A stretch of DNA of 57,468 nucleotides from CAYXVJ01 sp050309435 (GTDB taxonomy: Bacteria; Bacillota; Clostridia; Saccharofermentanales; Fastidiosipilaceae). Below, piece by piece: positions 25,529 to 34,447 of this stretch (the first letter of the stretch is position 1; every line of letters starts with the position of its first letter). The notes under the pieces are model-generated. The model ran no database searches. It had not been told where the DNA came from and saw only the letters and a program-made list of their open reading frames with translations. The stretch lies in assembly GCA_050309435.1 (NCBI GenBank), contig JBNRMJ010000004.1, positions 1 to 57,468 of the forward strand, given 5' to 3'. Made by a program: the position numbers and the translations under genes.

Positions 25529-25805
25529 CCTGTTTACCTCACTTTCATTCACAGCTTAGCTGAGTATTGTGGGCAGATACCCTATCCGCCTATCTTCCTC
25601 CCAGGATGGGGAAGTAAATTGTAACTTAATTATTGTAACAAAGATCAATATATAAGGCCAATCGCAGGTTACCGCATTCCGCTAACTTAAGAGTTAACAT
25701 GTAACATTAGAAGGTAAAAAGAATATAAGGCCGAAGAGTTTTTGCGAGAGTGATTTGGCAATCGCCCATCGTCCGGATTTCAAATGATCAGATCAGAGGA
25801 TAAAT

Positions 25806-26339
25806 ATGAGTATTTATGATTTTATAGTTAAAGACGCGTCCGGCAGCGATGTACACTTGAACGACTTTCGTGATAATGTTCTCTTGATCGTGAACGTAGC
25901 TTCCGAGTGCGGCTATACGCCTCAATACGACGGTTTGCAGGCACTCTATGCCAAATACAAAGACCGGGGCCTGACAGTACTGGGTTTCCCCTGCAATCAG
26001 TTTAAGGGCCAGGAGCCGGGTTCCAACGAGGATATTCAGGATTTCTGCCGCTTGAATTACGGTGTGGAGTTTCCAGTATTGGCCAAGATCGAAGTAAACG
26101 GTGATAACTGCGATCCGCTATACGCCTTCTTAAAATCCAGGGATTACGAGGAGTTCATCGATGTTCCCGCGGATCATCGAAGTTACGAGCGATCTAGAGA
26201 AATAGCCGGTACGGACGGACGGGAAATCACCTGGAATTTCAATAAATTTCTCGTGAACAGACAAGGCGAGGTCGTGGGACGCTATGCTGCTCAAACCACA
26301 CCCGAAGAGCTGGATGCCAGAATCGAACGCTTACTCTAA
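25806..26339 (+). CDS. Glutathione peroxidase-family thiol peroxidase
   Basis: The 177-residue protein has the GPx signatures: NVASECGYTPQY (peroxidatic Cys near residue 36), GFPCNQF with the active-site Gln, and TWNFNKFLV with Trp and Asn. It uses Cys, not selenocysteine. Bacterial proteins of this type reduce hydroperoxides, usually with thioredoxin as donor despite the name. AGAGGATAA precedes the ATG. The downstream zinc-ribbon reading frame overlaps its end. Confidence 0.93.
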   Translation: MSIYDFIVKDASGSDVHLNDFRDNVLLIVNVASECGYTPQYDGLQALYAKYKDRGLTVLGFPCNQFKGQEPGSNEDIQDFCRLNYGVEFPVLAKIEVNGDNCDPLYAFLKSRDYEEFIDVPADHRSYERSREIAGTDGREITWNFNKFLVNRQGEVVGRYAAQTTPEELDARIERLL

Positions 26340-26613
26340 GACCTGTACGAATTGCGGTCGAAAGCTTACGGACAAGTCAGAGACTTGTCCGTATTGCGGA
26401 TTTGATTTGCTTTTTTTCGCCAATGATATTGGCGAGGATGTGGACTTGCTGTCAGAAGAAAAAGAGATCCGGCGCTTGAGAAGGCAGAAACGTTGGCTTC
26501 TGCTGTTCATATGGATCGCCGTGATCTCTTTTATTTTCTGGATTATTTTGCGTATTTTGTCCGGGGTTCCGGATATTCGGATTCCCGAGTTCGGGATACC
26601 CGAGTTTTTCTAA
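26314..26613 (+). CDS. Zinc-ribbon single-pass membrane protein
   Basis: The protein of about 99 residues has a four-cysteine zinc ribbon (CTNCGRKL, then CPYCGFDL), a charged middle with RRLRRQKR, and one hydrophobic segment (WLLLFIWIAVISFIFWIIL). The C-terminus repeats IPEFG-type text. The start is uncertain: an ATG at 26314 lies inside the gpx gene, an ATG at 26284 is also possible, and neither has a strong ribosome site. Translation is probably coupled to gpx. Related short ribbon-plus-helix proteins are common in Firmicutes and uncharacterised. Confidence 0.65.
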   Translation: MPESNAYSKTCTNCGRKLTDKSETCPYCGFDLLFFANDIGEDVDLLSEEKEIRRLRRQKRWLLLFIWIAVISFIFWIILRILSGVPDIRIPEFGIPEFF

Positions 26614-26619
26614 ACAACT

Positions 26620-27459
26620 CTAGTTTAACTCCTGGCGCTTCAACCAGGAAACAAACAGTTCAAGCCAGCCCTGAACAGCCTCTTCGTAAGCATATCCTTC
26701 GGGCGACATTGTCAGCTCGTTACCGAGCGAGAGCCCGTGGCCTCCGCGATCGTAGACATGCATTTCGAAAGGCACCTGCTTTTCTTTCAAGGCGAGAGCC
26801 AAAAGCAAGGCATTCTCGACCGGAACGGCCGGATCCGCAGCCGTATGCCAGATAAAGGCAGGCGGCACATCTTCGTGCACTTGCTTCTCAAGCGACATAC
26901 GTTCAACCAGTTCCTTATGTCTTTCGCCGAGCAGCAGCCGAAAAGATGAATCATGACGATGAGGACCGCTGGAGATGACCGGGTAGCAAAGCAGCATGTA
27001 ATCGGGTCTGAAGCGTTCGGGAGTCAGTCCGGGCAGTTCGGCCAGAACCAAATCATTCCAGAAAACACCCAGCGAGCATGCTAAATGGCCGCCTGCCGAG
27101 AAACCGCCAATACCGATGCGCCCGGGGTCGACGTTGAATGTGCTTGCCTGATCGCGAATCAAAGCCAGAGAATGAGCTACCTGGACAAGCGCCGTAGGGT
27201 AGCGATCCGGATTGACTGCATAGCGCAGCACAAAAACCTGTATACCTCTGGCAACAAGAGCCAGAGCGATCGGCTCGGCTTCACGATCCGATGTCATCGC
27301 ATAACCGCCTCCCGGACAGAGCAAAAGAGCAGGGCGCGGGCTCGCATTGATTTCAGGCGATACCGATGCGCAGTAAGCGGTCAGAGTCGGAGCTTGCTGA
27401 GGATTCGGCAAGCCCAGGGCCGAGTAATCGATATGAAGTTCCAGTTGTTGATAGATCAT
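26620..27459 (-). CDS. Alpha/beta hydrolase, esterase/acetyl-esterase type
   Basis: The 279-residue cytoplasmic-looking hydrolase has the oxyanion segment PGGGYAMTS (about 46-54), nucleophile elbow GGFSAGGHLA (Ser near 120), an Asp in AADPAVPVENA (about 213) and His in RGGHGLSL (about 245). The pattern fits the BD-FAE/Aes-like group that cleaves small acyl esters, often from plant polysaccharides. A weak GGGGG site precedes the ATG. It lies downstream of the B12 gene on the same strand with 54 bases between, so it may be read from that unit. Confidence 0.88.
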   Translation of the reverse strand: MIYQQLELHIDYSALGLPNPQQAPTLTAYCASVSPEINASPRPALLLCPGGGYAMTSDREAEPIALALVARGIQVFVLRYAVNPDRYPTALVQVAHSLALIRDQASTFNVDPGRIGIGGFSAGGHLACSLGVFWNDLVLAELPGLTPERFRPDYMLLCYPVISSGPHRHDSSFRLLLGERHKELVERMSLEKQVHEDVPPAFIWHTAADPAVPVENALLLALALKEKQVPFEMHVYDRGGHGLSLGNELTMSPEGYAYEEAVQGWLELFVSWLKRQELN

Positions 27460-27504
27460 GCATTACCCCCGATTTGATACTTGCTTCTATATTCTATCTC
27501 CGAC

Positions 27505-27535
27505 GAAAAAACGTCAAGGATGAAAAACGTTCTTA
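27505..27535 (-). terminator. Weak candidate terminator after the B12-protein gene
   Basis: On the minus strand AACGT and ACGTT flank a 14-base loop and are followed by TTTTTCG. The stem is short, so it is at best leaky and would let the esterase gene be read through. Confidence 0.35.
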
Positions 27536-29415
27536 AGGTCTAAATTTCTTTTAACTTTCTCCAGATTCGTAAGAGCCAGATCAGTCCGTTCCCGATCGGT
27601 AAGAGGCCGGTCTTCTTGACTCACCAGGCGAATGCGGCCTCGACCGGCTTTCGTTTTCCAGGAGACTGCTCCTTCAAACTCCTCCTGGTCCCGCCATAAA
27701 TACGGAACAGGCAGATAACCTGCCGCAAACAAAAGGTAAAAGCCTTCCGGACTGTAGAGATTCGGAATCGACTGTTCCATCGACTCGATCAGATGCTTCG
27801 CCGACTGATAGAGCTCCTCTTCCAGATCTTTTAGATACGCCTGATGTAATACATCCGGGGTATGACCTTTCTTTCTCTCCTCGCGCCATGCCTTAATCGC
27901 GTATTTCGTGATACGAATACTCTCGTTAATAACGGCGGGATCGGCCAGATGAGCTGCTTCGGAATAACTGACCACATGGATCATGGGCGGACTCCATTCA
28001 TTAGCCGGATCGATATCATCCATAAGCGCAGAGACAGCCGCCAATTGTGCTTTCGCTTCATTGAGATCCGGTTTGAAATAATCCAGTCCTGCCCTGGGCT
28101 GATGTACGATTGAAAAGTTCGAATCGCGCAGTTGATTCAATAAGCGAAGAAAGGCACGGGATTTGGCCAGATCCGTGAGTCCTCCCGTCGACCGCGGCGT
28201 GTTCAGCATATTCTGAGCAACGAAGGTCCGTATTCCGACGGATTTGGCGTATTTGGCCGCCAGATAGGCGGAAACGATGTAAGAAACATCATCACTGCCC
28301 CTAAAGGCAAAATGATGCGAAACATTGGCTTCAAACGGCGTTCCATAGCCCGCAATCAGACGGATGGCATCCAGTTGCTGCCTTAAACTTTCGTAAAGCG
28401 AATAAGGACCGCGTTCGTCGAGCCGGTTAAACCACCAGATCGACATGGCATGCCAGGCAATATGGATCGTCTCTTCATACATAGAGGCGAGTTTCGAAAG
28501 ATCTCTGGTTCCGGCATAAGTCCGGCAGAGCATGGGACGGGCAGCCTGCCATACCTCGCGAAACTCTTCGGGAGTAGCCAGCGGAACACCGCCGCCGTTA
28601 ACCAGACTATCCCAGGAATCTCCGAATCGCGATTGTGTGAGTTGCGACGAACCGATCGACAAAACATCCAGGTAGGATGTTGCAGCCAGCTCGCCGGTCC
28701 AGCGAAGAAAGAGCTCTACATTCTCACGTCGGCTGATGGCGGCATCGTAAGGCCCGACATGTGCTCTCATGATCGGCTCGTATGATCCGCTTCGCGAAGC
28801 CTGAAGGCGCTTCTCCAGCGAATCTTTTTTCGTACCCATGTCCGCATAGGAGCGTGCGGCCGGTTTCTCGGATTGATAATCCTGCCGTCGAATCAGATCG
28901 CGACCGAAATCTAGCAGACTCTCCTCGTATTCTCCTGCTTCTTTTAAATCCTCCGGAATCAGTTCTTCCGGAACGGCTAAACGAAGCAGAGTTTCGCGGG
29001 CACTCTCCCCTCCCGCGAAGCAAAGAACCCTCTCATTGAATTCCTCTTCGACCAGAGAGCAGGCATCGGGTAGACCCGCGTAATAAATCTGCTCCAGTCT
29101 GCCCCCTTGTCCCCGGAACAATTTCTGTTTCGAGGCCCGATGGATCAGCCGGCCCAGCATCATTGCCGCATCGCGACCGTCAAGCCGGTAACTGAGGGCA
29201 AAATAGCGGGCCCCGCTCGTTTGCAGCCAGTCGATTACCTGATCCAGGGAATGATCGTCCCGGTAGCGAACGATTGCTTCCTGAATCGGATGCGGTGCGA
29301 TCTCGACTTGAAATCCGCAGTCTCCGAGCAGTTCGGCAGCAGAGATCAAGCCCAGAGTATGCGCGTCAATCGCAGGTTTCAAAAAAGCATAGTCGCTAAA
29401 TGTTCTAGTGATCAT
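27514..29415 (-). CDS. Cobalamin-binding, mutase-like protein of unknown reaction
   Basis: The protein has 633 residues. Its N-terminus resembles a B12-binding Rossmann domain: DAHTLG at 17-22 matches DxHxxG, SYRL near 75-78 resembles the S-x-L element, and a GG follows near 104. Residues of about 200-510 look like a barrel domain of the glutamate mutase/B12 mutase class (SIGSSQLTQSRFG, YGTPFEANVSHHFAFRG). I do not recognise a characterised family. The ATG at 29415 is chosen because GAGAGG precedes it by eight bases and it overlaps the upstream stop (ATGATCACTAG). It is coupled to an opine-dehydrogenase-like gene. Adenosylcobalamin radical rearrangement is inferred. Confidence 0.65.
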   Translation of the reverse strand: MITRTFSDYAFLKPAIDAHTLGLISAAELLGDCGFQVEIAPHPIQEAIVRYRDDHSLDQVIDWLQTSGARYFALSYRLDGRDAAMMLGRLIHRASKQKLFRGQGGRLEQIYYAGLPDACSLVEEEFNERVLCFAGGESARETLLRLAVPEELIPEDLKEAGEYEESLLDFGRDLIRRQDYQSEKPAARSYADMGTKKDSLEKRLQASRSGSYEPIMRAHVGPYDAAISRRENVELFLRWTGELAATSYLDVLSIGSSQLTQSRFGDSWDSLVNGGGVPLATPEEFREVWQAARPMLCRTYAGTRDLSKLASMYEETIHIAWHAMSIWWFNRLDERGPYSLYESLRQQLDAIRLIAGYGTPFEANVSHHFAFRGSDDVSYIVSAYLAAKYAKSVGIRTFVAQNMLNTPRSTGGLTDLAKSRAFLRLLNQLRDSNFSIVHQPRAGLDYFKPDLNEAKAQLAAVSALMDDIDPANEWSPPMIHVVSYSEAAHLADPAVINESIRITKYAIKAWREERKKGHTPDVLHQAYLKDLEEELYQSAKHLIESMEQSIPNLYSPEGFYLLFAAGYLPVPYLWRDQEEFEGAVSWKTKAGRGRIRLVSQEDRPLTDRERTDLALTNLEKVKRNLDLKNVFHP

Positions 29416-30499
29416 CTGTGCTGCCTCTCTTACCAAACATGTACTCGAAGCTTAAAGCAGGGTCGACAGCGGATTGGAGAAAATCAAGATTACGGCCTTC
29501 TGCCCGGAAATCCCGTTCCATTAAATGCGTCGCAAAATCAAGGATCATGGTCACGACCGCGGTTTCTATCCCCAGCAGTTTAGCCGCGACTTCCAGCGGG
29601 ACAAGCCCGCAGGGAATATCTTCGAATATATAGCGATGCATCATGTTAGCCGGAGCATCGATCGTGAAATAGGCATTATTGGCCTGAATCACCTCATAGA
29701 GACTTTCGCCTTCCAAACCGTAGGTTCTCTTCATCCAGTCGCGACAGGATTCCAGCTGACGACCCAGGCGCGCAGCGACTGCCAGGCGCTCGAGATCCGC
29801 TTTTTCCAACAGATGGGCCACAGAAGGCGTGATGCCTTCTATGTAGTACTTAAACGGCTGACCGCTCTCCACTCTGCTGATGTTGATCAGAAAGGGCAAA
29901 CAGTGAAGGATCATACCAACGTTGCCAAGCGAGGTGTCGATCATGGATGCGGCGGGAGTCAGGTGCTTCCTCAGGCACTCCGGCAGACGATCCAGCAACT
30001 CTTTGTTTTTCGAAGCATCAAATGTGGAAAATAAAACACCGGATTTCAAAGCCAGTACGTTAACGGTCGCCGGACCGATTTTACGGCAGGTATATATAAT
30101 CGTCTGGGTTTCTGCCACCGTACATTTCAGTTCGGGGCGAAGCTGCCTGAGAGCGCTGTAGAACTCAATCGCTCCGAAGGTACGACCCGGATTCAATATA
30201 ATGTCAGCGGTATCGCTTAAGTGTGCTGCCATCAAAGCGGCAAGCTCCCGATGTGCGGAAGCCGGCGTAGTAACAAAGACCATTGAAACGCCCTCCAGCG
30301 CCTCCCTCAGATCCGTTGTGACAAGGTCAAGCCGGACAGTCGCCTCGAGAACACCGTTCAGATGAGCCGTATGCGTGTCCAGTAGTATTTCGATCGTTTC
30401 AGCCGATCTATTCCACAATCTGAGGGTATGGCCGTTTGACGCCAGATGAGCAGCCATGGCCAGGCCCGAATTTCCCGCTCCGATAATTGTGATCAGCAT
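29405..30499 (-). CDS. NAD(P)-dependent opine/octopine dehydrogenase-family protein
   Basis: The 364-residue protein has an N-terminal Rossmann motif (IIGAGNSGLAMA, about 5-16) and the C-terminal octopine dehydrogenase domain with MILHCLPFLIN near 195-205, carrying the family's catalytic His, and YIEGITPSVAHLL. The family reversibly couples an amino acid and a 2-oxo acid into a secondary amine (opine), or acts on similar imines. ATG at 30499 is chosen since AAAGG lies eight bases upstream. Its end overlaps the B12-binding protein gene by 11 bases, which suggests consecutive steps. Substrate unknown. Confidence 0.85.
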   Translation of the reverse strand: MLITIIGAGNSGLAMAAHLASNGHTLRLWNRSAETIEILLDTHTAHLNGVLEATVRLDLVTTDLREALEGVSMVFVTTPASAHRELAALMAAHLSDTADIILNPGRTFGAIEFYSALRQLRPELKCTVAETQTIIYTCRKIGPATVNVLALKSGVLFSTFDASKNKELLDRLPECLRKHLTPAASMIDTSLGNVGMILHCLPFLINISRVESGQPFKYYIEGITPSVAHLLEKADLERLAVAARLGRQLESCRDWMKRTYGLEGESLYEVIQANNAYFTIDAPANMMHRYIFEDIPCGLVPLEVAAKLLGIETAVVTMILDFATHLMERDFRAEGRNLDFLQSAVDPALSFEYMFGKRGSTDDH

Positions 30500-30567
30500 G
30501 CCGAGATCCTTTCCGGTCTCCGTTCGGAGGGCCTTCTTCATTTATTCGATTGATTCAGTATGTTTTA

Positions 30568-30595
30568 ATTATATATTTTGGCAATAATGATGCAA
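30568..30595 (-). promoter_or_regulatory. Promoter of the opine dehydrogenase-B12 protein unit
   Basis: On the minus strand TTGCAT (30595-30590) and TATAAT (30573-30568) are 16 bases apart, about 70 bases before the chosen start. Confidence 0.65.
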
Positions 30596-30605
30596 GTCAT
30601 GTTGT

Positions 30606-30629
30606 ATTTACAGGATATATTTACAGGAT
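30606..30629. repeat. Tandem 11-base direct repeat upstream of the opine/B12 promoter
   Basis: ATTTACAGGAT occurs twice (30606-30616 and 30619-30629), spaced 13 bases start to start. It lies just upstream of the -35 box of the opine dehydrogenase promoter and may be an activator site. Confidence 0.55.
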
Positions 30630-30656
30630 CGTATGGATCTGTCGCGCGAGTAACTA

Positions 30657-30692
30657 AAAAAGCCGCCTTCGCGAAAAGCGAAAACGACTTAA
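30657..30692 (-). terminator. Terminator of the FlaA1/WbpM-like gene
   Basis: On the minus strand AGTCGTTTTCGC pairs with GCGAAGGCGGCT through several G-T pairs, followed by TTTTTTAG. Confidence 0.75.
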
Positions 30693-30707
30693 GAAAGTCC
30701 TGGAGAA

Positions 30708-32558
30708 TCAGTTCTCCTCAATATCGGGATGGTAGGTTGTGAGCACATTGGCCAGACAACGCTTGATCTGCTCGGGCTCGGCTTCCAGGCAAGCTTCCAG
30801 CATTTTCAGTTTATCGACAAGTTCGTCTCTAGGTGTGATAACCGATTCGGAAACCATGATACTCGGATTGTCGGTCTTTAAGGTCTCTTCATTACTCATC
30901 TGCAGTTCCTCGAACATCTTCTCGCCGGGACGAAGTCCGCTGAACTGAATCTCGATATCCTTATAAGGTTCATAACCGGATAAGCGGATCAGATTCTCGG
31001 CCAGAGTCAGTATTTTAACCGGTTCGCCCATATCGAGGATGTAGATTTCGCCGCCCTTGGCCATCGATCCGGCTTGAATGACCAGGCGTGCGGCTTCGGG
31101 TATAGTCATGAAGTAGCGGATGATGTCTTTATGAGTTACGGTGACGGGGCCGCCTCGTTCGATCTGTTTCTTGAAGATGGGGATAACAGAGCCGTTGGAG
31201 CCGAGCACGTTACCGAAGCGTACCACGGCGAACTTGGTGGTGGCATGCTGCGAGAAAGACTGAACAATCATTTCGGCCAGGCGCTTGGTCGCACCCATGA
31301 CGTTTGTCGGATTGACGGCCTTGTCCGTCGAGATCATAACGAAACTCTTGACCTTGTATTGATTGGCGATGCGAATCATGTTCAGTGTACCGAAGACATT
31401 ATTCTTAATTGCTTCGCTGGGACTGACTTCCATCAGAGGAACATGTTTGTGTGCGGCCGCATGATATACCACGTCGGGTCTGTACTCGTCGAAAACCTGA
31501 GCCAGACGCTTCTCGTCACGGATCGAACCGATCTGAACAACAATTTCGATTGCAGGATCCAATTCATTACGCAACTCGTTACGCAGTTCGAAAGCACTGT
31601 TCTCGTAGATATCAAAAATGATAATCTGACGAGGACTGAAGAAAGCGACCTGACGGCAGATCTCGGAACCGATCGAGCCGCCTCCGCCCGAAACCAAAAT
31701 GACCTTACCGCTGATGTAAGCAGATATGGCTTTCATATCCAGCGTGACTTCCTTACGGTTCAAGAGATCCTGAACCTCGACAGGACGCAGCATCAACTGA
31801 TGATCGGCATCGTGTATCAACGAAGCGAAATCCTGTGTTGTCAGTAATTTACATCCGGTTTCTACGCAGCGGGTAAACAGTTCTTTTCGCTCGGGGCGAC
31901 TGATATTCGTAATAGCAAAGACAATCGTGTTGATGTTGTACTTCTCCACCGCTTTATTGATGTAATCGCGATTACCGACGATGTGAATACCGTGAATCGA
32001 TTGATGAAGCTTGGCTTCGTCATCATCGATAACAGCAACGATTTTTCCGATATTCAACACTCCGTCCTGGATACGGCGAATGACAAGCGAACCCATGTAA
32101 CCGGCACCGATTAACAAGACGCGGTCATCCGCAGCTTTCCCGCCGCCTCTCGTACGACTTCTCAGACCTCTGAATATGCGATAACCCAGGCGAATACCGC
32201 CGGACAAAAAGAGCAGCATCATCCATACAAAAAGATAGGCATGAATCCGAAGTCGATTATTCATCACTTCGCCGATAATCATATTGAAAATGGTTGTGAT
32301 CGATGTCGCCATCAGAATCTGCAGAACTTCTCGCTCGCCGCCGTACTCCCATAAACTGGTATACATACCGCAGATCGTATAAACGATTAAATTAAGCGCA
32401 ACGATCAGAGCAAGTCCGGCTGTATCAAGCTCCGAATAACCCTGGGGAGTCAGGTTCAGGACATCGCCGATAAACCAAAACGTAAAAATAATACCCAGAC
32501 CATCAACCAACATCAAAAAAAGCTGCCTGGTAAAGAGCTTTTCTTTTAAACTATCCAT
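30708..32558 (-). CDS. Membrane NDP-sugar 4,6-dehydratase/epimerase, FlaA1/WbpM/PglF type
   Basis: The 616-residue protein has four N-terminal membrane helices (about 10-120), a CoA-binding-like Rossmann domain (LLIGAGYMGSLVIRR near 148), and a C-terminal SDR domain with SGGGGSIGSEI near 292. The catalytic region ISTDKAVNPTNVMGATKR shows Met in place of the usual Tyr, typical of this 4,6-dehydratase class. Such enzymes convert UDP-GlcNAc to 4-keto-6-deoxy sugars for surface polysaccharide or glycoprotein. An AGGT site precedes the ATG. It is monocistronic and ends in the terminator at 30657-30692. Surface-glycan genes recur at 40935. Confidence 0.92.
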   Translation of the reverse strand: MDSLKEKLFTRQLFLMLVDGLGIIFTFWFIGDVLNLTPQGYSELDTAGLALIVALNLIVYTICGMYTSLWEYGGEREVLQILMATSITTIFNMIIGEVMNNRLRIHAYLFVWMMLLFLSGGIRLGYRIFRGLRSRTRGGGKAADDRVLLIGAGYMGSLVIRRIQDGVLNIGKIVAVIDDDEAKLHQSIHGIHIVGNRDYINKAVEKYNINTIVFAITNISRPERKELFTRCVETGCKLLTTQDFASLIHDADHQLMLRPVEVQDLLNRKEVTLDMKAISAYISGKVILVSGGGGSIGSEICRQVAFFSPRQIIIFDIYENSAFELRNELRNELDPAIEIVVQIGSIRDEKRLAQVFDEYRPDVVYHAAAHKHVPLMEVSPSEAIKNNVFGTLNMIRIANQYKVKSFVMISTDKAVNPTNVMGATKRLAEMIVQSFSQHATTKFAVVRFGNVLGSNGSVIPIFKKQIERGGPVTVTHKDIIRYFMTIPEAARLVIQAGSMAKGGEIYILDMGEPVKILTLAENLIRLSGYEPYKDIEIQFSGLRPGEKMFEELQMSNEETLKTDNPSIMVSESVITPRDELVDKLKMLEACLEAEPEQIKRCLANVLTTYHPDIEEN

Positions 32559-32740
32559 TTTTTACCTACACTAAAATATATAATAGAGTTGCTGCGAAAA
32601 AACTAAAAATGTCATAACTAAGCTGATGTCTGATATGTTACCACTTTCCCTAAAGCGTGTCAGCTTTTGATTTTCTGAAATGTGTTAACATAGATAATAT
32701 TAACTGCAAACCAAGGTGATTTGGGTTCAAGGAGATATAA

Positions 32741-33700
32741 ATGACACAAATTGTGATTCTGGATAGTTATGCGACTAACCCCGGCGACCTCAGCTGGTCG
32801 GCCCTGGAAGCACTGGGTGAAGTAACGCTTTACGACAAAACAGCCCCCGAGGATGTAATTTCACGTATCGACGACGCGAGAATCGTCATTCTGAATAAAA
32901 CTGTGATAGACGAGAAGGTATTTGCCGCTTGTCCCAAGCTCGAATACATCGGTGTACTGGCGACCGGTTACAATGTCGTGGACACGAAAGCCGCAGCCGA
33001 ATACGGTGTGACCGTCTCGAACGTACCGGCTTATTCAAGAATGTCCGTAGCTCAGCATGTTTTTGCGCTTTTACTCGAGATATGTATTCATGTAGGCGAT
33101 CATAATCTGGCCGTCAAGAACGGTGATTGGAGCAGCAGTCCCTACTTTACTTTCTGGAACTATCCGCTCATCGAACTCGACGGAAAAACGCTGGGCATCA
33201 TCGGTTACGGCGACATCGGTCGTCAGGTTGCCGTTATCGCAAGCGCCTTCGGCATGAAGGTTCTTGCCAACAGAAGAAATCCCCGTCCGGAAGACAATTC
33301 GGATAGCGTGAAAATGGTCACTCTCGAGGAGATTTATGAACAGGCCGATGTGATCAGTCTGCATGCCCCGTTGACGGACGAAAGCAGAGAAATGATCAAC
33401 GAAAACAGTATCTCCAAGATGAAAGACGGCGTCATCATTTTGAACACCGCCCGCGGACCGCTGATCAATGATGCCGACTTGACAGCCGCCTTGAAGTCAG
33501 GAAAAGTCTATGCCGCAGGCATCGATGTCGCGAGCGTCGAACCAATCCCGGCAGATAACCCATTACTGTCATGCGACAACTGCATCATCACGCCTCACAT
33601 TGCCTGGGCCCCTTTGGCGGCACGTAAACGACTCCTCGATATTACGGCTAAAAACGTACAAGCCTTTCTCGAAGGAAAAGCCCAAAACGTTGTTAGCTGA
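32741..33700 (+). CDS. D-2-hydroxyacid dehydrogenase (glycerate dehydrogenase-like)
   Basis: The 319-residue protein has the family's NAD-binding motif LGIIGYGDIGRQVA (about 149-162) and the catalytic residues: Arg in NTARGP, Glu in ASVEPI and His in TPHIAWA. The last motif, PHIAWA, is typical of hydroxypyruvate/glycerate reductases. It should interconvert a 2-oxo acid and its D-2-hydroxy acid with NAD(H). AAGGAG precedes the ATG by seven bases. It stands alone between a TTGATT-containing upstream region and the terminator at 33719-33762. Confidence 0.9.
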   Translation: MTQIVILDSYATNPGDLSWSALEALGEVTLYDKTAPEDVISRIDDARIVILNKTVIDEKVFAACPKLEYIGVLATGYNVVDTKAAAEYGVTVSNVPAYSRMSVAQHVFALLLEICIHVGDHNLAVKNGDWSSSPYFTFWNYPLIELDGKTLGIIGYGDIGRQVAVIASAFGMKVLANRRNPRPEDNSDSVKMVTLEEIYEQADVISLHAPLTDESREMINENSISKMKDGVIILNTARGPLINDADLTAALKSGKVYAAGIDVASVEPIPADNPLLSCDNCIITPHIAWAPLAARKRLLDITAKNVQAFLEGKAQNVVS

Positions 33701-33718
33701 GACAATCTACGATAAAGT

Positions 33719-33762
33719 AAAAGTGCTTCGGTCCCTCGCGGGATCAAAGCACTTTTTTATTG
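33719..33762. terminator. Bidirectional terminator between the dehydrogenase and TetR genes
   Basis: The strand halves AAGTGCTTCGGTCCC and GGGATCAAAGCACTT pair around TCGC. A T-run follows on the plus strand and a T-rich run on the minus strand. Confidence 0.85.
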
Positions 33763-33784
33763 TGTACGTGCGGAAAAGAAGGAC

Positions 33785-34447
33785 TCAGTATTTACGTTCG
33801 GCGGCACAGGAGCCGTCTGCACAGATGTATGCCAGGATAATGTCGATGGTATGTCTCTTACGCAGTTCGACAGCTTCGTCGCCGGTTAAATCCACCTGGA
33901 ACATCTCGGAGAGCGTAAAACGATTCGAGAAGTTGGCGAAGCTCATGGTAATCAAAGAGATGACGGTTTGTTCGACATCCAGATTCTGTCGAAAGAGGCC
34001 GTCTTTTTGACCTTTTCGCAGCTCTTCGCGAAGTATTTCCGAGGTAGGTCTCGAGATGGATTCTTTCGCGATATGTTTGATGTTCTGTGCCCGGTTCAGG
34101 TTCTCCCACAAGAGAATTGAAACGAATCCGGGATTCGCCTGAAGAAAATCGAAATACATGCTGACAACTTCTTCGACCAGACGCACACCGTGGTAGTTCT
34201 TCTCGATTACCTCGGCTTCGGCATCGGCCATTTTCTTATAAACGGCTTTCAGAACAGCTTCGTAGAGCTGCTCTTTATCTCCGAAGTACTCGTAAATCAT
34301 GCGCTTGTTGATCTCGGCTGCATCCGCAACTTCATTGACACGCGCACCATAAAAACCCTTTTGGGCAAAATGCTCTTCCGCCGCTTTTAGTATATCCAGT
34401 CTTGACTGTTCGGCATTATATTTTCGTTTACCCTTTTCGGCTTTCAT
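33785..34447 (-). CDS. TetR/AcrR-family transcriptional regulator
   Basis: The 220-residue protein has the TetR N-terminal helix-turn-helix (ILKAAEEHFAQKGFYGA, then VADAAEINKRMIYEYFGDKE, about 19-60) and an all-helical ligand domain. AAGG lies seven bases before the ATG. The ligand is unknown. It precedes no gene in its own direction within the transcript and converges on the hydroxyacid dehydrogenase. Its operator may be the pair of palindromes at 37135-37245, but no such site is seen next to its own promoter, so the link is only suggestive. Confidence 0.92.
   Translation of the reverse strand: MKAEKGKRKYNAEQSRLDILKAAEEHFAQKGFYGARVNEVADAAEINKRMIYEYFGDKEQLYEAVLKAVYKKMADAEAEVIEKNYHGVRLVEEVVSMYFDFLQANPGFVSILLWENLNRAQNIKHIAKESISRPTSEILREELRKGQKDGLFRQNLDVEQTVISLITMSFANFSNRFTLSEMFQVDLTGDEAVELRKRHTIDIILAYICADGSCAAERKY

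Noticed and set aside
31074..31847. 257-codon plus-strand ORF opposite the FlaA1/WbpM-like gene
   Set aside because: No ribosome site or family resemblance; it is the shadow of conserved SDR coding sequence.
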